Below are positions 42,545 through 52,081 of a DNA stretch of 64,000 nt, piece after piece. The first letter of the stretch is position 1, and each line of letters opens with the position of its first letter. The DNA is from Actinomyces qiguomingii. GTDB lineage: Bacteria; Actinomycetota; Actinomycetes; Actinomycetales; Actinomycetaceae. The stretch lies in assembly GCF_004102025.1 (NCBI RefSeq), contig NZ_CP025228.1:496001-560000 (forward strand). The letters run 5' to 3'. The notes under the pieces were generated by a model. That model ran no database searches. It saw nothing but the letters and a program-made list of their open reading frames with translations, and had not been told where the DNA came from. Made by a program: the position numbers and the translations under genes.

Positions 42545-43504
42545 ATGTCCATGATGCCCGGCATGCCCGTCGACCCCGAACCGTCCCTGAATCCTCCGCG
42601 GCCTTCTCGTCCCGGCCGACTCGGTGTCGGCATAATCAGTGCCGGCCGGGTCGGCGCTGTGCTCGGCTCCGCTCTGCGGGCCGTGGACCACCAGATCATC
42701 GGCGTGCACGCCGTGTCCGAGGCCTCGCGTGAACGCGCCGAACTGCTCCTGCCCGGCGTCCCCCTGCTGGACGTGGACGACATCGTCGAACGGGCCGAAC
42801 TGGTGCTGCTGGCCGTCCCCGATGACTCCCTGGCGGACCTGGTTCAGGGTCTGGCAGACCTGGGGCGCTGGCAGCCCGGGCAGCTGGTCGTGCACACCTC
42901 CGGGGCCTACGGCGTCGGCGTGCTCGAGCCCGCCCGCCGCTGCGGCGCCATCCCGCTGGCCATCCACCCGGCCATGACCTTCGGCGGCTTCTCCACGGAT
43001 GTGGCCCGTCTGGTCGGCTGCCCCATGGCCGTCACCGCCCCTGCGGCAGTTGTGCCGATCGGCCAGGCACTCGCCGTCGAGCTCGGGGCAGAGCCCTTCG
43101 TGCTGCCGGAGGAGTCCCGACCCGCCTACCACGCCGCCCTCGCCCACGGCGCCAACCACCTGGTCACTGTGGTCAACCAGGCGATGCGCATACTGTCGGC
43201 CGCAGGCGTGGAGGACGGCGCCGCCACCCTGGGCCCGCTGCTCTCCGCCGCGCTCGACCGCGCCCTGCGGGAGGGGGAGTCCGGGCTGACCGGGCCGGTG
43301 GCGCGCGGCGATGCCGGCACGGTACGCGCCCATCTGGCGGCTCTGGCCGAGCTGAGCGACGTCAACGGGCGGGCGCTCGACGACGCCGTGAGCACCTACC
43401 GCGCACTGGCCCGGGCTACCCTGGCGCGCCGGGAGGCTATCGGGGCCCTAGGGGAGCAGCAGATACGCGCGCTGCGTGAGGTTCTGCGCGACGGCGCCGA
43501 GTAG
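42545..43504 (+). CDS. Rossmann-fold/DUF2520 protein
   Basis: 319 residues. The N-terminus VGIISAGRVGAVLGSALRA is a dinucleotide-binding fold; VLLAVPDDSLADLV and VVHTSGAYGVGVLEP follow as in ProC-like enzymes; the C-terminal half (about 175-310) is the DUF2520 helical domain (HANHLVTVVNQA, GPLLSAALDRAL). The gene stands directly before panC, as in many actinobacteria. A redox step linked to pantothenate is often suggested (ketopantoate reductase-like), but this is inference. Confidence 0.88.
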   Translation: MSMMPGMPVDPEPSLNPPRPSRPGRLGVGIISAGRVGAVLGSALRAVDHQIIGVHAVSEASRERAELLLPGVPLLDVDDIVERAELVLLAVPDDSLADLVQGLADLGRWQPGQLVVHTSGAYGVGVLEPARRCGAIPLAIHPAMTFGGFSTDVARLVGCPMAVTAPAAVVPIGQALAVELGAEPFVLPEESRPAYHAALAHGANHLVTVVNQAMRILSAAGVEDGAATLGPLLSAALDRALREGESGLTGPVARGDAGTVRAHLAALAELSDVNGRALDDAVSTYRALARATLARREAIGALGEQQIRALREVLRDGAE

Positions 43505-43560
43505 GGCTCGGCGCGGGTCCGCAGGGCGCACGTAGGTGTCCGATCAACTAGCGTTGTCAC

Positions 43561-44607
43561 ATGACCGCCCCGCCCCGGACTAACCGGCCCGACTTCCGCG
43601 CCGCCGGCACCGTGTTCGCCCGTACTCGCGACGAGCTCGCTGCGACCCTGGCCGCCGACGACGCCCCCCGCGCCGTCGTGATGACCATGGGCGCCCTCCA
43701 CGAGGGCCACTTCGACCTCGTGCGCGAGGCCGCCCGCCGCGTAGGGCCGGGCGGCACCGTGGTGGTAACCATCTTCGTCAACCCGCTCCAGTTCGCCCCG
43801 GGGGAGGATCTGGACGCCTACCCCCGCACCCTTCAGGCGGATCTGGACGGCCTGACCGCCGTCCTGACGAGGGCTGACGGCGCGCTCGCGGTGGGACGAC
43901 TGGTGGTCTTCGCCCCCACCCCGGAGGTCATGTACCCCCGCGGCGAGCCGCAGGTGCGCATCGACCCCGGTCCGCTGGCGACCGTCCTGGAGGGCCGCAC
44001 TCGCCCCACGCACTTCGCCGGCGTGTGTCAGGTGGTGCTCTCCCTGCTGCACTTGACCGCACCGCGCTGGGCTATGTTCGGCCGCAAGGATGCCCAGCAG
44101 CTTGCGATTGTCAAGGCCATGGTGCGCGACCTGGCGGTTCCGGTCGAGATCGTCCCCGTCGATATCCGCCGTGAAGCCGACGGCTTGGCCATGAGCTCGC
44201 GCAACGTCTACTTGTCCGACGTCGAGCGTGGGCGGGCTCTCGCCCTGTCCCGGGCGCTGGAGGCCGGGCGCACCGCCGCCCGCGCGGGGGGCGACGCCGC
44301 CGCGGTGCGCGCGGCCGCCCTCCAGGTGCTCGACGCGGAGGCGGGAGTTGAGGTCGACTACGTCGCCGTCGTCGATCCGGACTCCTTCGTGGACCTGGCC
44401 GGGGCCGGGCTCGGCCTGGAGCCGCAGAGGCAGTCGGAGGCTGAGCAGGCTGTGCGGGAGGCCGGCGTGCGGGACGCCGGCGTGCGGGACGCCGGCGTGC
44501 GGGAGGCCGGCGCGCCCGGACCGCCCTGCGCCCGTGCCCTGCTGGCCCTCGCCGCCCGCGTCGGCGCCACCAGGCTGATCGATAACGCCCTGGTGGACCT
44601 GGGCTGA
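43561..44607 (+). CDS. panC: Pantoate-beta-alanine ligase
   Basis: 348 residues; makes pantothenate from pantoate, beta-alanine and ATP. Signatures: VMTMGALHEGHFDLVR, TIFVNPLQF, GRTRPTHFAGVCQVV, FGRKDAQQL and ADGLAMSSRNVYLS. It is some 40-60 residues longer than usual because of an insertion near residues 280-325 made of four 15-bp repeats (44451-44513, REAGVRDAGV). The insertion lies on the C-terminal domain surface, not in the active-site motifs. panD is 2.7 kb further on. Confidence 0.96.
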   Translation: MTAPPRTNRPDFRAAGTVFARTRDELAATLAADDAPRAVVMTMGALHEGHFDLVREAARRVGPGGTVVVTIFVNPLQFAPGEDLDAYPRTLQADLDGLTAVLTRADGALAVGRLVVFAPTPEVMYPRGEPQVRIDPGPLATVLEGRTRPTHFAGVCQVVLSLLHLTAPRWAMFGRKDAQQLAIVKAMVRDLAVPVEIVPVDIRREADGLAMSSRNVYLSDVERGRALALSRALEAGRTAARAGGDAAAVRAAALQVLDAEAGVEVDYVAVVDPDSFVDLAGAGLGLEPQRQSEAEQAVREAGVRDAGVRDAGVREAGAPGPPCARALLALAARVGATRLIDNALVDLG

Positions 44608-44705
44608 GGCGCCCGGAGGCGTTAACGGGTATTTCATGAGCCCAACGTCTTCGGTGCCACAGCGGCGGCTAAAGAACACAGGACCGGGGGACGGGCGTCG
44701 TCGTC

Positions 44706-44742
44706 GGCTCCTACCGCAGGAGGAGTCCTACCGCAGGAGGAT
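44706..44742 (+). repeat. Short direct repeat before the bPH2 operon
   Basis: Two copies of TCCTACCGCAGGAGGA in tandem, about 50 bases before the start of the first bPH2 gene. Each half contains a self-complementary TCCT...AGGA. Confidence 0.55.
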
Positions 44743-44793
44743 GTGTCTGTTGCGCCCCTTTGCGATGCTCGAAATCCCACCAAGGAGTTCATG

Positions 44794-45309
44794 ATGACTC
44801 ATTCCTCACCGCTGCACGCCGACGGGGCGGCCGATCCCTTCGCCCCCGACGGCATCATCTTCCGGCCCGTGTCCCCGCGGTTGATCACCGCACGCCTGGT
44901 CTCCAACCTGGTATTCAACGGTGCATGCCTGATCGGCTTCGTGGCCGCGGGCACATGGGCTAGTCCCTGGTTCCACATCGGGACGGCACTGGTCGTCGTC
45001 GTCACCGCGTGGGAACTGTGGCTCATCCCCCGCCAGGTGCGGGCCATGGGCTACGCCATGGCCGATGAGCACCTGCTGTGGCGCAAGGGCATCCTGTATC
45101 GCCGCATAAGCGTAGTCCCCTACGGGCGCATGCAGTTCGTGGACACCTCTCAGGGACCGTTGGGCCGCCACCTCGGTATTGCGGAGGTCAAACTGCACAC
45201 GGCGTCGGCATCCACCGATGCGACCATCAACGGGCTTCCCGTGACCGAGGCGGAGAACCTGCGGCGCGTCCTGTCTGACCGTGGTGAGCAGAGGATGGCG
45301 GGGCTGTGA
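44794..45309 (+). CDS. bPH2-domain membrane protein, YdbS-like
   Basis: 171 residues from the second of two adjacent ATGs; AAGGAG is six bases before it. Two helices (about 35-80: LVFNGACLIGFVAAG and IGTALVVVVTAWELWL) precede a single bacterial PH (bPH2) domain with the conserved RRISVVPYGRMQFVDTSQGPLGR segment. Such proteins pair with a larger three-domain partner, as here. Role in envelope stress or transport is not defined. The stop overlaps the next start (GTGA). Confidence 0.88.
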   Translation: MTHSSPLHADGAADPFAPDGIIFRPVSPRLITARLVSNLVFNGACLIGFVAAGTWASPWFHIGTALVVVVTAWELWLIPRQVRAMGYAMADEHLLWRKGILYRRISVVPYGRMQFVDTSQGPLGRHLGIAEVKLHTASASTDATINGLPVTEAENLRRVLSDRGEQRMAGL

Positions 45310-47117
45310 ACGTGTTTCCAGCCGCGTCAGGCGACGCCGGCATGCCGCAGAACGAATCCGCTCAGTCACTTAGCGACGCTGCCCGGCTCCGCGGTGGCGG
45401 ACGGCGTCGGGGAGATTCTTGGCCCCGTGGCGTCTCCCAGCTAGATGCCCGGCGCCCGACCGCCCAGGAACGGAGCATCTCTCTGCCGCCCGACGCGCAG
45501 TGGTCCCGGGTGCATCCCATCACCCCGCTGCTTGAGGGTTGGCAGGTCATCACCGCGGTGGTGATCTTCCTGGTGTGGCAGAACGCCGAGTACCTGGGGG
45601 ATGTGTATTCGGCCGCCAGACAGGCTCGGGGAGGCATGACCTCTCAGGTCGTCTTGACTGTGGGGCTGGTATTGCTGGGTGTGGCGCTGCTTGGCGGCGC
45701 GTGGCTGTGGCTGTCATGGCGGATGCGCTCCTACGCGGTCGATCCAGACGCCGTCTACCTGCGCACGGGGGTCCTTAACCGGCAGCTGCGCACCGCGCGT
45801 CTGCCGCGCATCCAGTCCGTCGACGTCATCCACCCGCTGCTCGGCCGCGTCTTCGGGCTGGGGCGGCTGAAGGTGGAGGTGGCCGGCGGCAGTGATTCCA
45901 ACGTCACCATCGGCTTCCTGCGCACCCGCGAATTGGAGACTCTGCGCGATCAGATACTGTCCTTGGCGGCGGGCGCGCAAGTGCGTGGCGATTCCGTCCA
46001 GGAGTCGGGCGAGGCGGCGGGCTCGGAGAACCAGGGCATGGGCGCGCCGAAAACCGCGGAAACATCGTCGGTGCCACTGGGCTTCGAGGACGCCGCGGCC
46101 GCACAGCCGATGATGGACGGACGCGCCGGAGGCGGCGAGAGCGACCTATACGAGGTCGACACCCGCATCCTAATCGGCTCAACGCTGCGCTCAGGAGTTG
46201 CCTTGGCCGTTGCCGCACTGCTGCTAGCCCTACTGGTGCTGGTTACGGTGTGGCTGACAATCGGGTCCTTCCAGGACACCAGGGCGCTGGCGGTGTTCTT
46301 CAGCGTGCTGCCCATGCTGACCATACCGCTCGGTCTGGGGGCTTACGTGTGGAACCGTTTCGACAAGGGGTGGCGCTTCCGCGCCGCGGCCACGCCCGCG
46401 GGTATTCGGACACGTTTCGGGCTGACCACAGAGACCTCCTCCACGCTCCCTCCCGGAAGGGTTCATGGTGTGCAACTCGGACAGAGCTTGCTGTGGCGTG
46501 GGCCCGACTGGTGGCGAGTGGAGGTGAGCGTGGCCGGGCGCAGCGCCGCCGAAGCCAAGTCCTCCGGGGTGGAGAACACCGGGGCGAATGTGCTGCTGCC
46601 CGCAGGGCGGCGCGAGACCGCCCTGCGGGCACTGTGGCTGGTGGTGCCCGACCTGGGTGTAGCCGATCCCGATGCCTTCCTGAAATCTGCCCTGCAAGGC
46701 CAGGACCAGGACGGTGTGGGTGATCAACGCCTGGCGGTTGAGGATCCCCGGCGTGGTTTCATACGCATCAGCCCCCGTGGACGCCTGTTCTCCCCGCTGG
46801 CCTGGCGGCGCGAGGCCATTGCCCTGACCGACACCTGCGTGGTGCTCAGGCTGGGACGTTGGTGGCGGCGCATCAGCGTTATCCCCTACGAGCGCATCCA
46901 GTCGCTGCGGCTGGTGCAGGGGCCGCTGGCACGGCGGTGCGATATGGCGGCACTGCAACTGGACCTGGTGGACGCGGAGATCGGCCGTTCCTTGAGCAAC
47001 CTGGACCTGAACGATGCCGCCGGCATTGAACGCGTCATTTCCGAGCGGGCGCTGCGGCGCCGCCGGCGCGAGCACCTGGACCGCTGGCTCGCCCGCGCCA
47101 CCACCGAGTTCGGCTGA
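45306..47117 (+). CDS. bPH2-domain membrane protein, YdbT-like
   Basis: 603 residues from a GTG at 45306 overlapping the YdbS-like stop. Three bPH2 units: YLRTGVLNRQLRTARLPRIQSVDV, then TRFGLTTETSSTLPPGRVHGVQ, then VLRLGRWWRRISVIPYERIQSLRLVQGP. Helices: two near 75-140 and two near 295-345. The Ser/Thr/Glu-rich insert (about 225-275) is disordered. The last residues TTEFG and the stop codon are encoded inside the first unit of a 22-bp repeat array. Partner of the preceding gene. Confidence 0.9.
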   Translation: MNVFPAASGDAGMPQNESAQSLSDAARLRGGGRRRGDSWPRGVSQLDARRPTAQERSISLPPDAQWSRVHPITPLLEGWQVITAVVIFLVWQNAEYLGDVYSAARQARGGMTSQVVLTVGLVLLGVALLGGAWLWLSWRMRSYAVDPDAVYLRTGVLNRQLRTARLPRIQSVDVIHPLLGRVFGLGRLKVEVAGGSDSNVTIGFLRTRELETLRDQILSLAAGAQVRGDSVQESGEAAGSENQGMGAPKTAETSSVPLGFEDAAAAQPMMDGRAGGGESDLYEVDTRILIGSTLRSGVALAVAALLLALLVLVTVWLTIGSFQDTRALAVFFSVLPMLTIPLGLGAYVWNRFDKGWRFRAAATPAGIRTRFGLTTETSSTLPPGRVHGVQLGQSLLWRGPDWWRVEVSVAGRSAAEAKSSGVENTGANVLLPAGRRETALRALWLVVPDLGVADPDAFLKSALQGQDQDGVGDQRLAVEDPRRGFIRISPRGRLFSPLAWRREAIALTDTCVVLRLGRWWRRISVIPYERIQSLRLVQGPLARRCDMAALQLDLVDAEIGRSLSNLDLNDAAGIERVISERALRRRRREHLDRWLARATTEFG

Positions 47118-47183
47118 TATAACCATCGAGTTCGGTCGATATGACCATCGAGTTCGGTCGATATGACCGACGAGTTCGGTCGA
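47103..47183 (+). repeat. 22-bp repeat array, site D (4 units)
   Basis: Four units of CGAGTTCGGTCGATATGACC type at 22-base spacing. The first unit overlaps the 3' end and stop codon of the YdbT-like gene. No MITE end is present here. Confidence 0.85.
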
Positions 47184-47312
47184 AGTGGCGGTGGTGGGCG
47201 CTGATGTGCCGGCGTGCACTGTTCCCCATCCTGGGAGCGCTGGCCTCCTCACGCTGTCTTCTCTGTCACGACACTGCGTTGGGCGAGTCCGGTGCGTCTA
47301 CGCTTGTAAGCG

Positions 47313-47768
47313 ATGAGTACTCGCACTCGGACGATGATGACATCCAAGATTCACCGTGCCACAGTGACGCAGGCCGACCTGAACTACGTCGGCTCGATCA
47401 CCGTGGACGCGGACTTGCTAGACGCAGCCGACCTGCTGCCCGGCGAGCGGGTAGACATCTGCGACTGCACCAACGGCAGTCGCCTTTCTACGTACGTCAT
47501 CCCTGGCGAGCGCGGCGCGGGAGAGATCTGCATCAACGGCGCCGCCGCTCACCTGGTCAGTCCTGGCGACATCGTGATTCTCATCGGCTACTCCCAGCTG
47601 AGCGATGACGAGGCCCGCAACTATCTGCCGCACGTGGTGTTCGTTGATGAGAATAACCAGATTGTCGAGCGCGGTACCGAGCCCGGGCAGGTACCCGCCG
47701 ACTCCGACGTGGCCCGGGTGCAGGGACTGCGATCCTCTGGTCTGCCCCTGACTGCCGTGCGCGGCTGA
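47313..47768 (+). CDS. panD: Aspartate 1-decarboxylase
   Basis: 151 residues from the ATG at 47313 (a start at one of the two Met codons from 47334 would give the more usual length). It makes beta-alanine for pantothenate. The self-cleavage site is Gly27-Ser28 in NYVGSITVD, which yields the pyruvoyl group. [39 protein letters not shown] and GDIVILIGY are family signatures. It is separated from panC by the bPH2 pair. Confidence 0.95.
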   Translation: MSTRTRTMMTSKIHRATVTQADLNYVGSITVDADLLDAADLLPGERVDICDCTNGSRLSTYVIPGERGAGEICINGAAAHLVSPGDIVILIGYSQLSDDEARNYLPHVVFVDENNQIVERGTEPGQVPADSDVARVQGLRSSGLPLTAVRG

Positions 47769-48012
47769 ACTGCGCAGTGTTCACGGCGGGGCAAGCCGGG
47801 CCGATGCCCTGACATCGTTTCCCGATGGCAGCCAGCTGACCATACGGTGCCGAATCTCCTGCTGACCGCCACGGCCGACGATTCGTGTACGTCGAAAATA
47901 GGGGCGACGCACGCTTAGGTACGAGGGCAATGACGCACGACATGTCCAAGTATGGCTAGATTCCAGGGAAAAGTGATGGTTGCCCAAAAGTTGGGGCGGC
48001 TGGCTGATGTTG

Positions 48013-48049
48013 CTCCTGCGTGCGCCGAGAGTCTTGGCGCACGCAGGAG
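48013..48049 (-). terminator. Terminator-like hairpin after the DUF559 gene
   Basis: Perfect 14-bp stem (CTCCTGCGTGCGCC with its complement) and a 9-base loop, three bases past the stop of the minus-strand gene. It could serve panD from the other side as well. No T-run. The rest of 47769-48051 is featureless. Confidence 0.65.
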
Positions 48050-48051
48050 GC

Positions 48052-48990
48052 TCAGTGCGCCCCCGCGGCCTTGCGTAGATTCCGCATGATTCCGGGGTTT
48101 TGGGGAATGGCAACGCGAACTGAGCGTGCGGCACCCAGCATTGCCTGCGCGACTATGCGGCGAATGCGCTCCTCTCCGGCCGCAACATCCTGTCCAGTCA
48201 ACCGTATGGGCACGTAGCCGGCGGCGAGTGCAGCCTGGTCGCGATGGCGATCAAGGGCGAACTGCTCGTTGGATGAGTGGAACTCCCAGCCATCCGTTTC
48301 TACGATCAGCCAGCCCTCGACCAGCATGTCAACCTCCCCTACCTCCTCGACGATGACTCCAGTGTCCACCGACAGGTCGATGTCACGTAGTGCGAGCCTG
48401 GTACGAGTCTCCAAAGGGGACCGTGCAGCAGGTTCTGCACGTTCCAACCGTTGTCTGGCCTTGGTGCTGTAACGACCGATCAGAAGCTCCGCGACTTCCT
48501 CTTTCGTGGTGTCGCCACGGTGGAGTGCAGCGTCCGCAACACATATGGCATCGAGTTCGTCAAGGCATTTCAAGCAGCAGGCTACGACTTCAGCGGGAAC
48601 CACCAAGGGGAAGTCGTCCACCGTCATCGGTGTGAGCTGCGTTTTCCGATGTACGACTACTTCGCTCAAGTCGCGGTGCGGGCTCGACCGGACTCCGCGA
48701 TTATTGGGCACCGCCAGGTGCAGGGATTTGGGCTTGTTCCACATGGGGTACCCGAGTACCTCAGCAGCGCTCGCGCAGGTCAGGTGCGCTCGAAACTGCC
48801 TGCACTTGATGATGCGTGGATCTGTCCCCGGGATCGCTAGGAACCTCGGTATGGGGCGATAGAGCAGCTCGGCCGCGAGGGCGGCTTCGATCACGCGCTT
48901 GTCCTGCGCACCACGGACGACCTCATCGTCGTACGCCGCGCCGTTTAGGGTCGCGACGCGTTCCAGCAGTAGCTCGAGCTTGATGTCCAT
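48052..48990 (-). CDS. DUF559-domain nuclease-like protein
   Basis: 312 residues from the ATG at 48990 (MDIKLELLLERV). The C-terminal part is a PD-(D/E)XK-like DUF559 domain: RSPLETRTRLALRD, VDMLVEGWLIVETDGWEFHSS, RDQAALAAGYVPIRLTGQDV. The acids of SPLE, VDML and VETDG are the likely metal ligands. The N-terminal half (about 1-190) is helical and resembles the AbiEi-like region seen in related actinobacterial proteins. These genes are common and poorly studied; proposed roles are DNA repair or defence. Monocistronic, divergent from lysS. Confidence 0.8.
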   Translation of the reverse strand: MDIKLELLLERVATLNGAAYDDEVVRGAQDKRVIEAALAAELLYRPIPRFLAIPGTDPRIIKCRQFRAHLTCASAAEVLGYPMWNKPKSLHLAVPNNRGVRSSPHRDLSEVVVHRKTQLTPMTVDDFPLVVPAEVVACCLKCLDELDAICVADAALHRGDTTKEEVAELLIGRYSTKARQRLERAEPAARSPLETRTRLALRDIDLSVDTGVIVEEVGEVDMLVEGWLIVETDGWEFHSSNEQFALDRHRDQAALAAGYVPIRLTGQDVAAGEERIRRIVAQAMLGAARSVRVAIPQNPGIMRNLRKAAGAH

Positions 48991-49284
48991 GAACGAATGA
49001 TGACCTCGCGCCCGCCCAGTCGTGTAGCCCCAAGCGCCTGCCTGTGGATAACCCACCAACTGGGGCGGAGCGCAGGCATAACCTGTGGATGAAAGTTTGA
49101 GTGAGCTCGCTGGGCCTTGGCTCAGATGCGGGGCGGATAAAGGTTGGGGTGAGTGGTTGCCCCGGCCGGCACGGTAGCTTCAACCGGAGGGAAAGATGCG
49201 GTCGCAGGTATGGTGGCTAACATCGGTGACGCCTGCGGTCGGCCGGATATGAGCCCCGCCGGGCCAGCGGTTAGACTCGCGCGC

Positions 49285-50955
49285 GTGAGTGAAGCCCCCG
49301 ACAACCAGCAGACTTCCGCGCCGCAGGCCACCGAGCCGGGCGCATCCCGGTCCGAGCCCCGGCAGGGCGCCCCGTCGTCGGGCGAGCAGTTCCGGATCAG
49401 GTCTGATAAGCGCGAGCGCCTGCGCGAGGAGGGTTGGGAGCCGTACCCGGTTTCCGTGCCGCTGACCACCACCATCGCCGCTGTGCGCGAGCGCTACGGC
49501 CACCTCCAGGCCGGCGAGGAGACCGAGGACGTCGTCGGCGTCGCGGGGCGCGTCGTGTTTCTGCGCAACACCGGCCGTCTGTGCTTTGTCACCCTGCAGG
49601 ATGGTGCCGGCGCGACACTTCAGGCGATGCTGTCGGCCAAGTCCCTGCCAGGACAGGGCCATTCCAGCCTGGCTTCCTTCAAGGCCGACGTCGATCTGGG
49701 TGACCATCTGTTCGTCCACGGGCATGTGGGCGCCTCCCGCCGCGGCGAGTTGTCCATTTTTGCCGAGCCGGAGCTGTGTGAGGGTGCGGACAGCGCCGAC
49801 CTGGCCGAACTGGGTGATGCCGCCGTTGCCACTCCCGCCTGGCGCATCGCCTCCAAGGCGCTGCGGCCCCTACCCAAGACTTGGACCAACGAGGCCGGCG
49901 AGGCGGTGACGCTCTCGGAGGAACAGCGGGTGCGCCGTCGGGAACTGGACCTGCTCACCCGTCCCGCCGCCCGCGACATGGTACGCACCAGGGCCGCCGT
50001 CGTGCGTAGCCTGCGGGAGAACTTCTATGGGCGCGACTACGTCGAGCTGGAGACGCCGATACTGCAGGTGATTCACGGTGGAGCCGCCGCCCGGCCGTTC
50101 ACAACTCACATGAACGCACTCGACATGGAGTTGTACCTGCGTATCGCCACCGAGATCTACCTCAAGCGGGCCGTGGTCGGCGGGGTGGACCGGGTCTTCG
50201 AGATCGGCCGGATCTTCCGCAACGAGGGCATGGACTCCTCCCACTCCCCGGAGTTCGCGGCGCTGGAGGCCTACGAGGCCTACTCCGACTACAACGGCAT
50301 GGCCGAGCTCACCCAGAACCTGGTGCAGCAGGCCGCCCGCGACGCCTTCGACCTGAGCGAGGGCGAGGAGGTCGTGAGCCTTGCCGACGGCACCGAGTAC
50401 GACCTGTCCGGCCAGTGGCGCCGGCTCGACCTGTACACCTCCGTGTCGGAGGCGGTGGGGGAGGAGATCACCGTCGCCACACCGCGCGAGCAGCTGGTCC
50501 GGATCGCGGAGCGGCTCGGCCTGGAGGTCGACGACTACGCCGTGGCCGGCAAGATTGTGGAGGACATCTTCGAGGAGACGGTCGGCAACGACCTGTGGGA
50601 GCCGACCTTCGTCTTCGACTTCCCCGAGGACACCTCCCCGCTGACGCGTAACCACCGCTGCCGTCCGGGTCTGACCGAGAAGTGGGACCTGTACATCCGC
50701 GGCACCGAGACCGCCACCGCCTACTCCGAGCTGGCCGACCCGGTCATCCAGCGCGAGCGTTTCGAGGCGCAGGCGCTGGCCGCAGCCAAGGGGGACCCTG
50801 AGGCCATGGTGCTGGACGAGGACTTCCTGGTGGCTATGGAGCAGGGCTTCCCTCCCTGCGGCGGCATGGGCATGGGCGTGGACCGGCTGCTCATGGCCCT
50901 GACCGGGCAGGGGATCCGTGAGACCATCACTTTCCCCCTGGTGCGGCGCGGCTGA
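49285..50955 (+). CDS. lysS: Lysyl-tRNA synthetase (class II)
   Basis: 556 residues from the GTG at 49285; the frame is open to an ATG at 49153, but TTAGACT about nine bases before the GTG looks like a -10 box and suggests a leaderless start. OB-fold anticodon domain (about 45-170: VVGVAGRVVFLRNTGRLCFVTLQDG), class II motif 2 (RIFRNEGMDSSHSPEF) and motif 3 (GGMGMGVDRLLMALTG). SPLTRNHRCRPGLTEKWDLYI fits the LysRS active site. The Ser/Pro/Glu-rich N-terminal 40 residues are an unstructured extension. Confidence 0.95.
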   Translation: MSEAPDNQQTSAPQATEPGASRSEPRQGAPSSGEQFRIRSDKRERLREEGWEPYPVSVPLTTTIAAVRERYGHLQAGEETEDVVGVAGRVVFLRNTGRLCFVTLQDGAGATLQAMLSAKSLPGQGHSSLASFKADVDLGDHLFVHGHVGASRRGELSIFAEPELCEGADSADLAELGDAAVATPAWRIASKALRPLPKTWTNEAGEAVTLSEEQRVRRRELDLLTRPAARDMVRTRAAVVRSLRENFYGRDYVELETPILQVIHGGAAARPFTTHMNALDMELYLRIATEIYLKRAVVGGVDRVFEIGRIFRNEGMDSSHSPEFAALEAYEAYSDYNGMAELTQNLVQQAARDAFDLSEGEEVVSLADGTEYDLSGQWRRLDLYTSVSEAVGEEITVATPREQLVRIAERLGLEVDDYAVAGKIVEDIFEETVGNDLWEPTFVFDFPEDTSPLTRNHRCRPGLTEKWDLYIRGTETATAYSELADPVIQRERFEAQALAAAKGDPEAMVLDEDFLVAMEQGFPPCGGMGMGVDRLLMALTGQGIRETITFPLVRRG

Positions 50956-50970
50956 ATCGGAGTCGTAGAA

Positions 50971-50997
50971 TGCGGCCCGTCTTGCGGCCGGGCCGCA
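50971..50997 (+). terminator. Terminator-like hairpin after lysS
   Basis: 9-bp stem TGCGGCCCG with its complement and a 9-base loop, 16 bases after the stop and 11 before the next start. No T-run. Confidence 0.5.
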
Positions 50998-51007
50998 CAA
51001 TGGTGAT

Positions 51008-51886
51008 GTGCTGACGGTCGATCGGCCCGAGTACGGGGAGCATTTCTCACTCAAGCATTTCAGCCTGCTCAACGCGCTGCTCGGCGCATTCAATGCTGCC
51101 GAGGTCGGCTCGCCCGGCTATGTGCTGTCCAAGTACCTGCTGGAGCACTTCGATGCGCTGCCCCGATTGAACGTGTACGAGGTGGCGGAGGAATGCGCGA
51201 TCTCAAGGTCGAGCATTCGCCGCTTCTGCCAGGCGATCGGCTTCGAGACCTTCACGGGGGTCAAGGCGGCCGCCTACGAGTGGCAGCTGCATTGGCGGTA
51301 CTTCGTCGACTACGCTAATGAGCCCGGATTCGACGCCTACCTGTCGGCCCGCATTGTCCGCATGCTCTCCGACATTCGCGACGTCGCGGCCTCCCGCGGG
51401 GTACATGAGTTCGTGGAGGAACTGCACCGTGCGCGCGAAGTGGCCTGCCTCGCCTCCGACTTCTCCTCCATGAGCGTGCGCGAGTTCCAGCAGGCCATGC
51501 TCTACGGGGACAAACTGGTCCACGTCCTGACGGAGGGCTCCGGGGATCCGGCGGTGCTCGACGCAGTCACCTCGGAGGATCTGATCGTCATCGTGTCGGT
51601 TACCGGCAATTACGCCAAGGCCTCCTTCAAGCAGATGCGGACGCTGCCCGCACTGCGCGTGGTGCTGACCACAAATCGTTCGGCGGGTTTGGACCGGCTG
51701 TTCGACCGCGTCATCTACCTCAGCCGGGAGGACTTGCAGGGGTGCCGGAGCGTGTACTCCAAGTACGGGGTGAGCGTGTTCTTCGATCTGGTCTACAGCC
51801 AGTACACGCGCCGCTACCTCGCCTCGGAGACGGTGCGGCGCTCGCTCGAACCCGGGTGGCGCCCCGACGACGGCGTCCTCGACTGA
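51008..51886 (+). CDS. RpiR/MurR-family regulator with SIS domain
   Basis: 292 residues from a GTG at 51008. An N-terminal HTH (NVYEVAEECAISRSSIRRFCQAIGF, about 58-82) is followed by a SIS sugar-phosphate-binding domain (about 125-265; LIVIVSVTGNYAKASFKQM, VVLTTNRS). The family responds to phosphorylated sugars. The gene lies right before the beta-glucoside genes on the same strand and probably controls them; a 13-bp-arm palindrome stands in the gap (51989-52019). Confidence 0.9.
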   Translation: MLTVDRPEYGEHFSLKHFSLLNALLGAFNAAEVGSPGYVLSKYLLEHFDALPRLNVYEVAEECAISRSSIRRFCQAIGFETFTGVKAAAYEWQLHWRYFVDYANEPGFDAYLSARIVRMLSDIRDVAASRGVHEFVEELHRAREVACLASDFSSMSVREFQQAMLYGDKLVHVLTEGSGDPAVLDAVTSEDLIVIVSVTGNYAKASFKQMRTLPALRVVLTTNRSAGLDRLFDRVIYLSREDLQGCRSVYSKYGVSVFFDLVYSQYTRRYLASETVRRSLEPGWRPDDGVLD

Positions 51887-51988
51887 GGCGGGCACTCGCC
51901 GCTCGGTCGTGGCGGGAGGAGTTTCGGCGGCAGTGAGAGGACCTGCCGCGGTGTGCGACGGCGGGCCGCCCGGTGCTGTGGACAGACG

Positions 51989-52019
51989 GCGGCGGGGTTC
52001 ACATTATGAACCCCGCCGC
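51989..52019 (+). promoter_or_regulatory. Palindrome before the beta-glucoside operon (putative operator)
   Basis: Perfect inverted repeat with 13-base arms (GCGGCGGGGTTCA and TGAACCCCGCCGC) around CATTA. It lies 62 bases before the GH1 start and lacks a T-run, so an RpiR operator is more likely than a terminator. Confidence 0.6.
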
Positions 52020-52081
52020 TCGGCCGGCCCCTCCTAATGTCGGAGCACCGACACGTCAGTGCGCTTCAAAGGAGATGGCTC

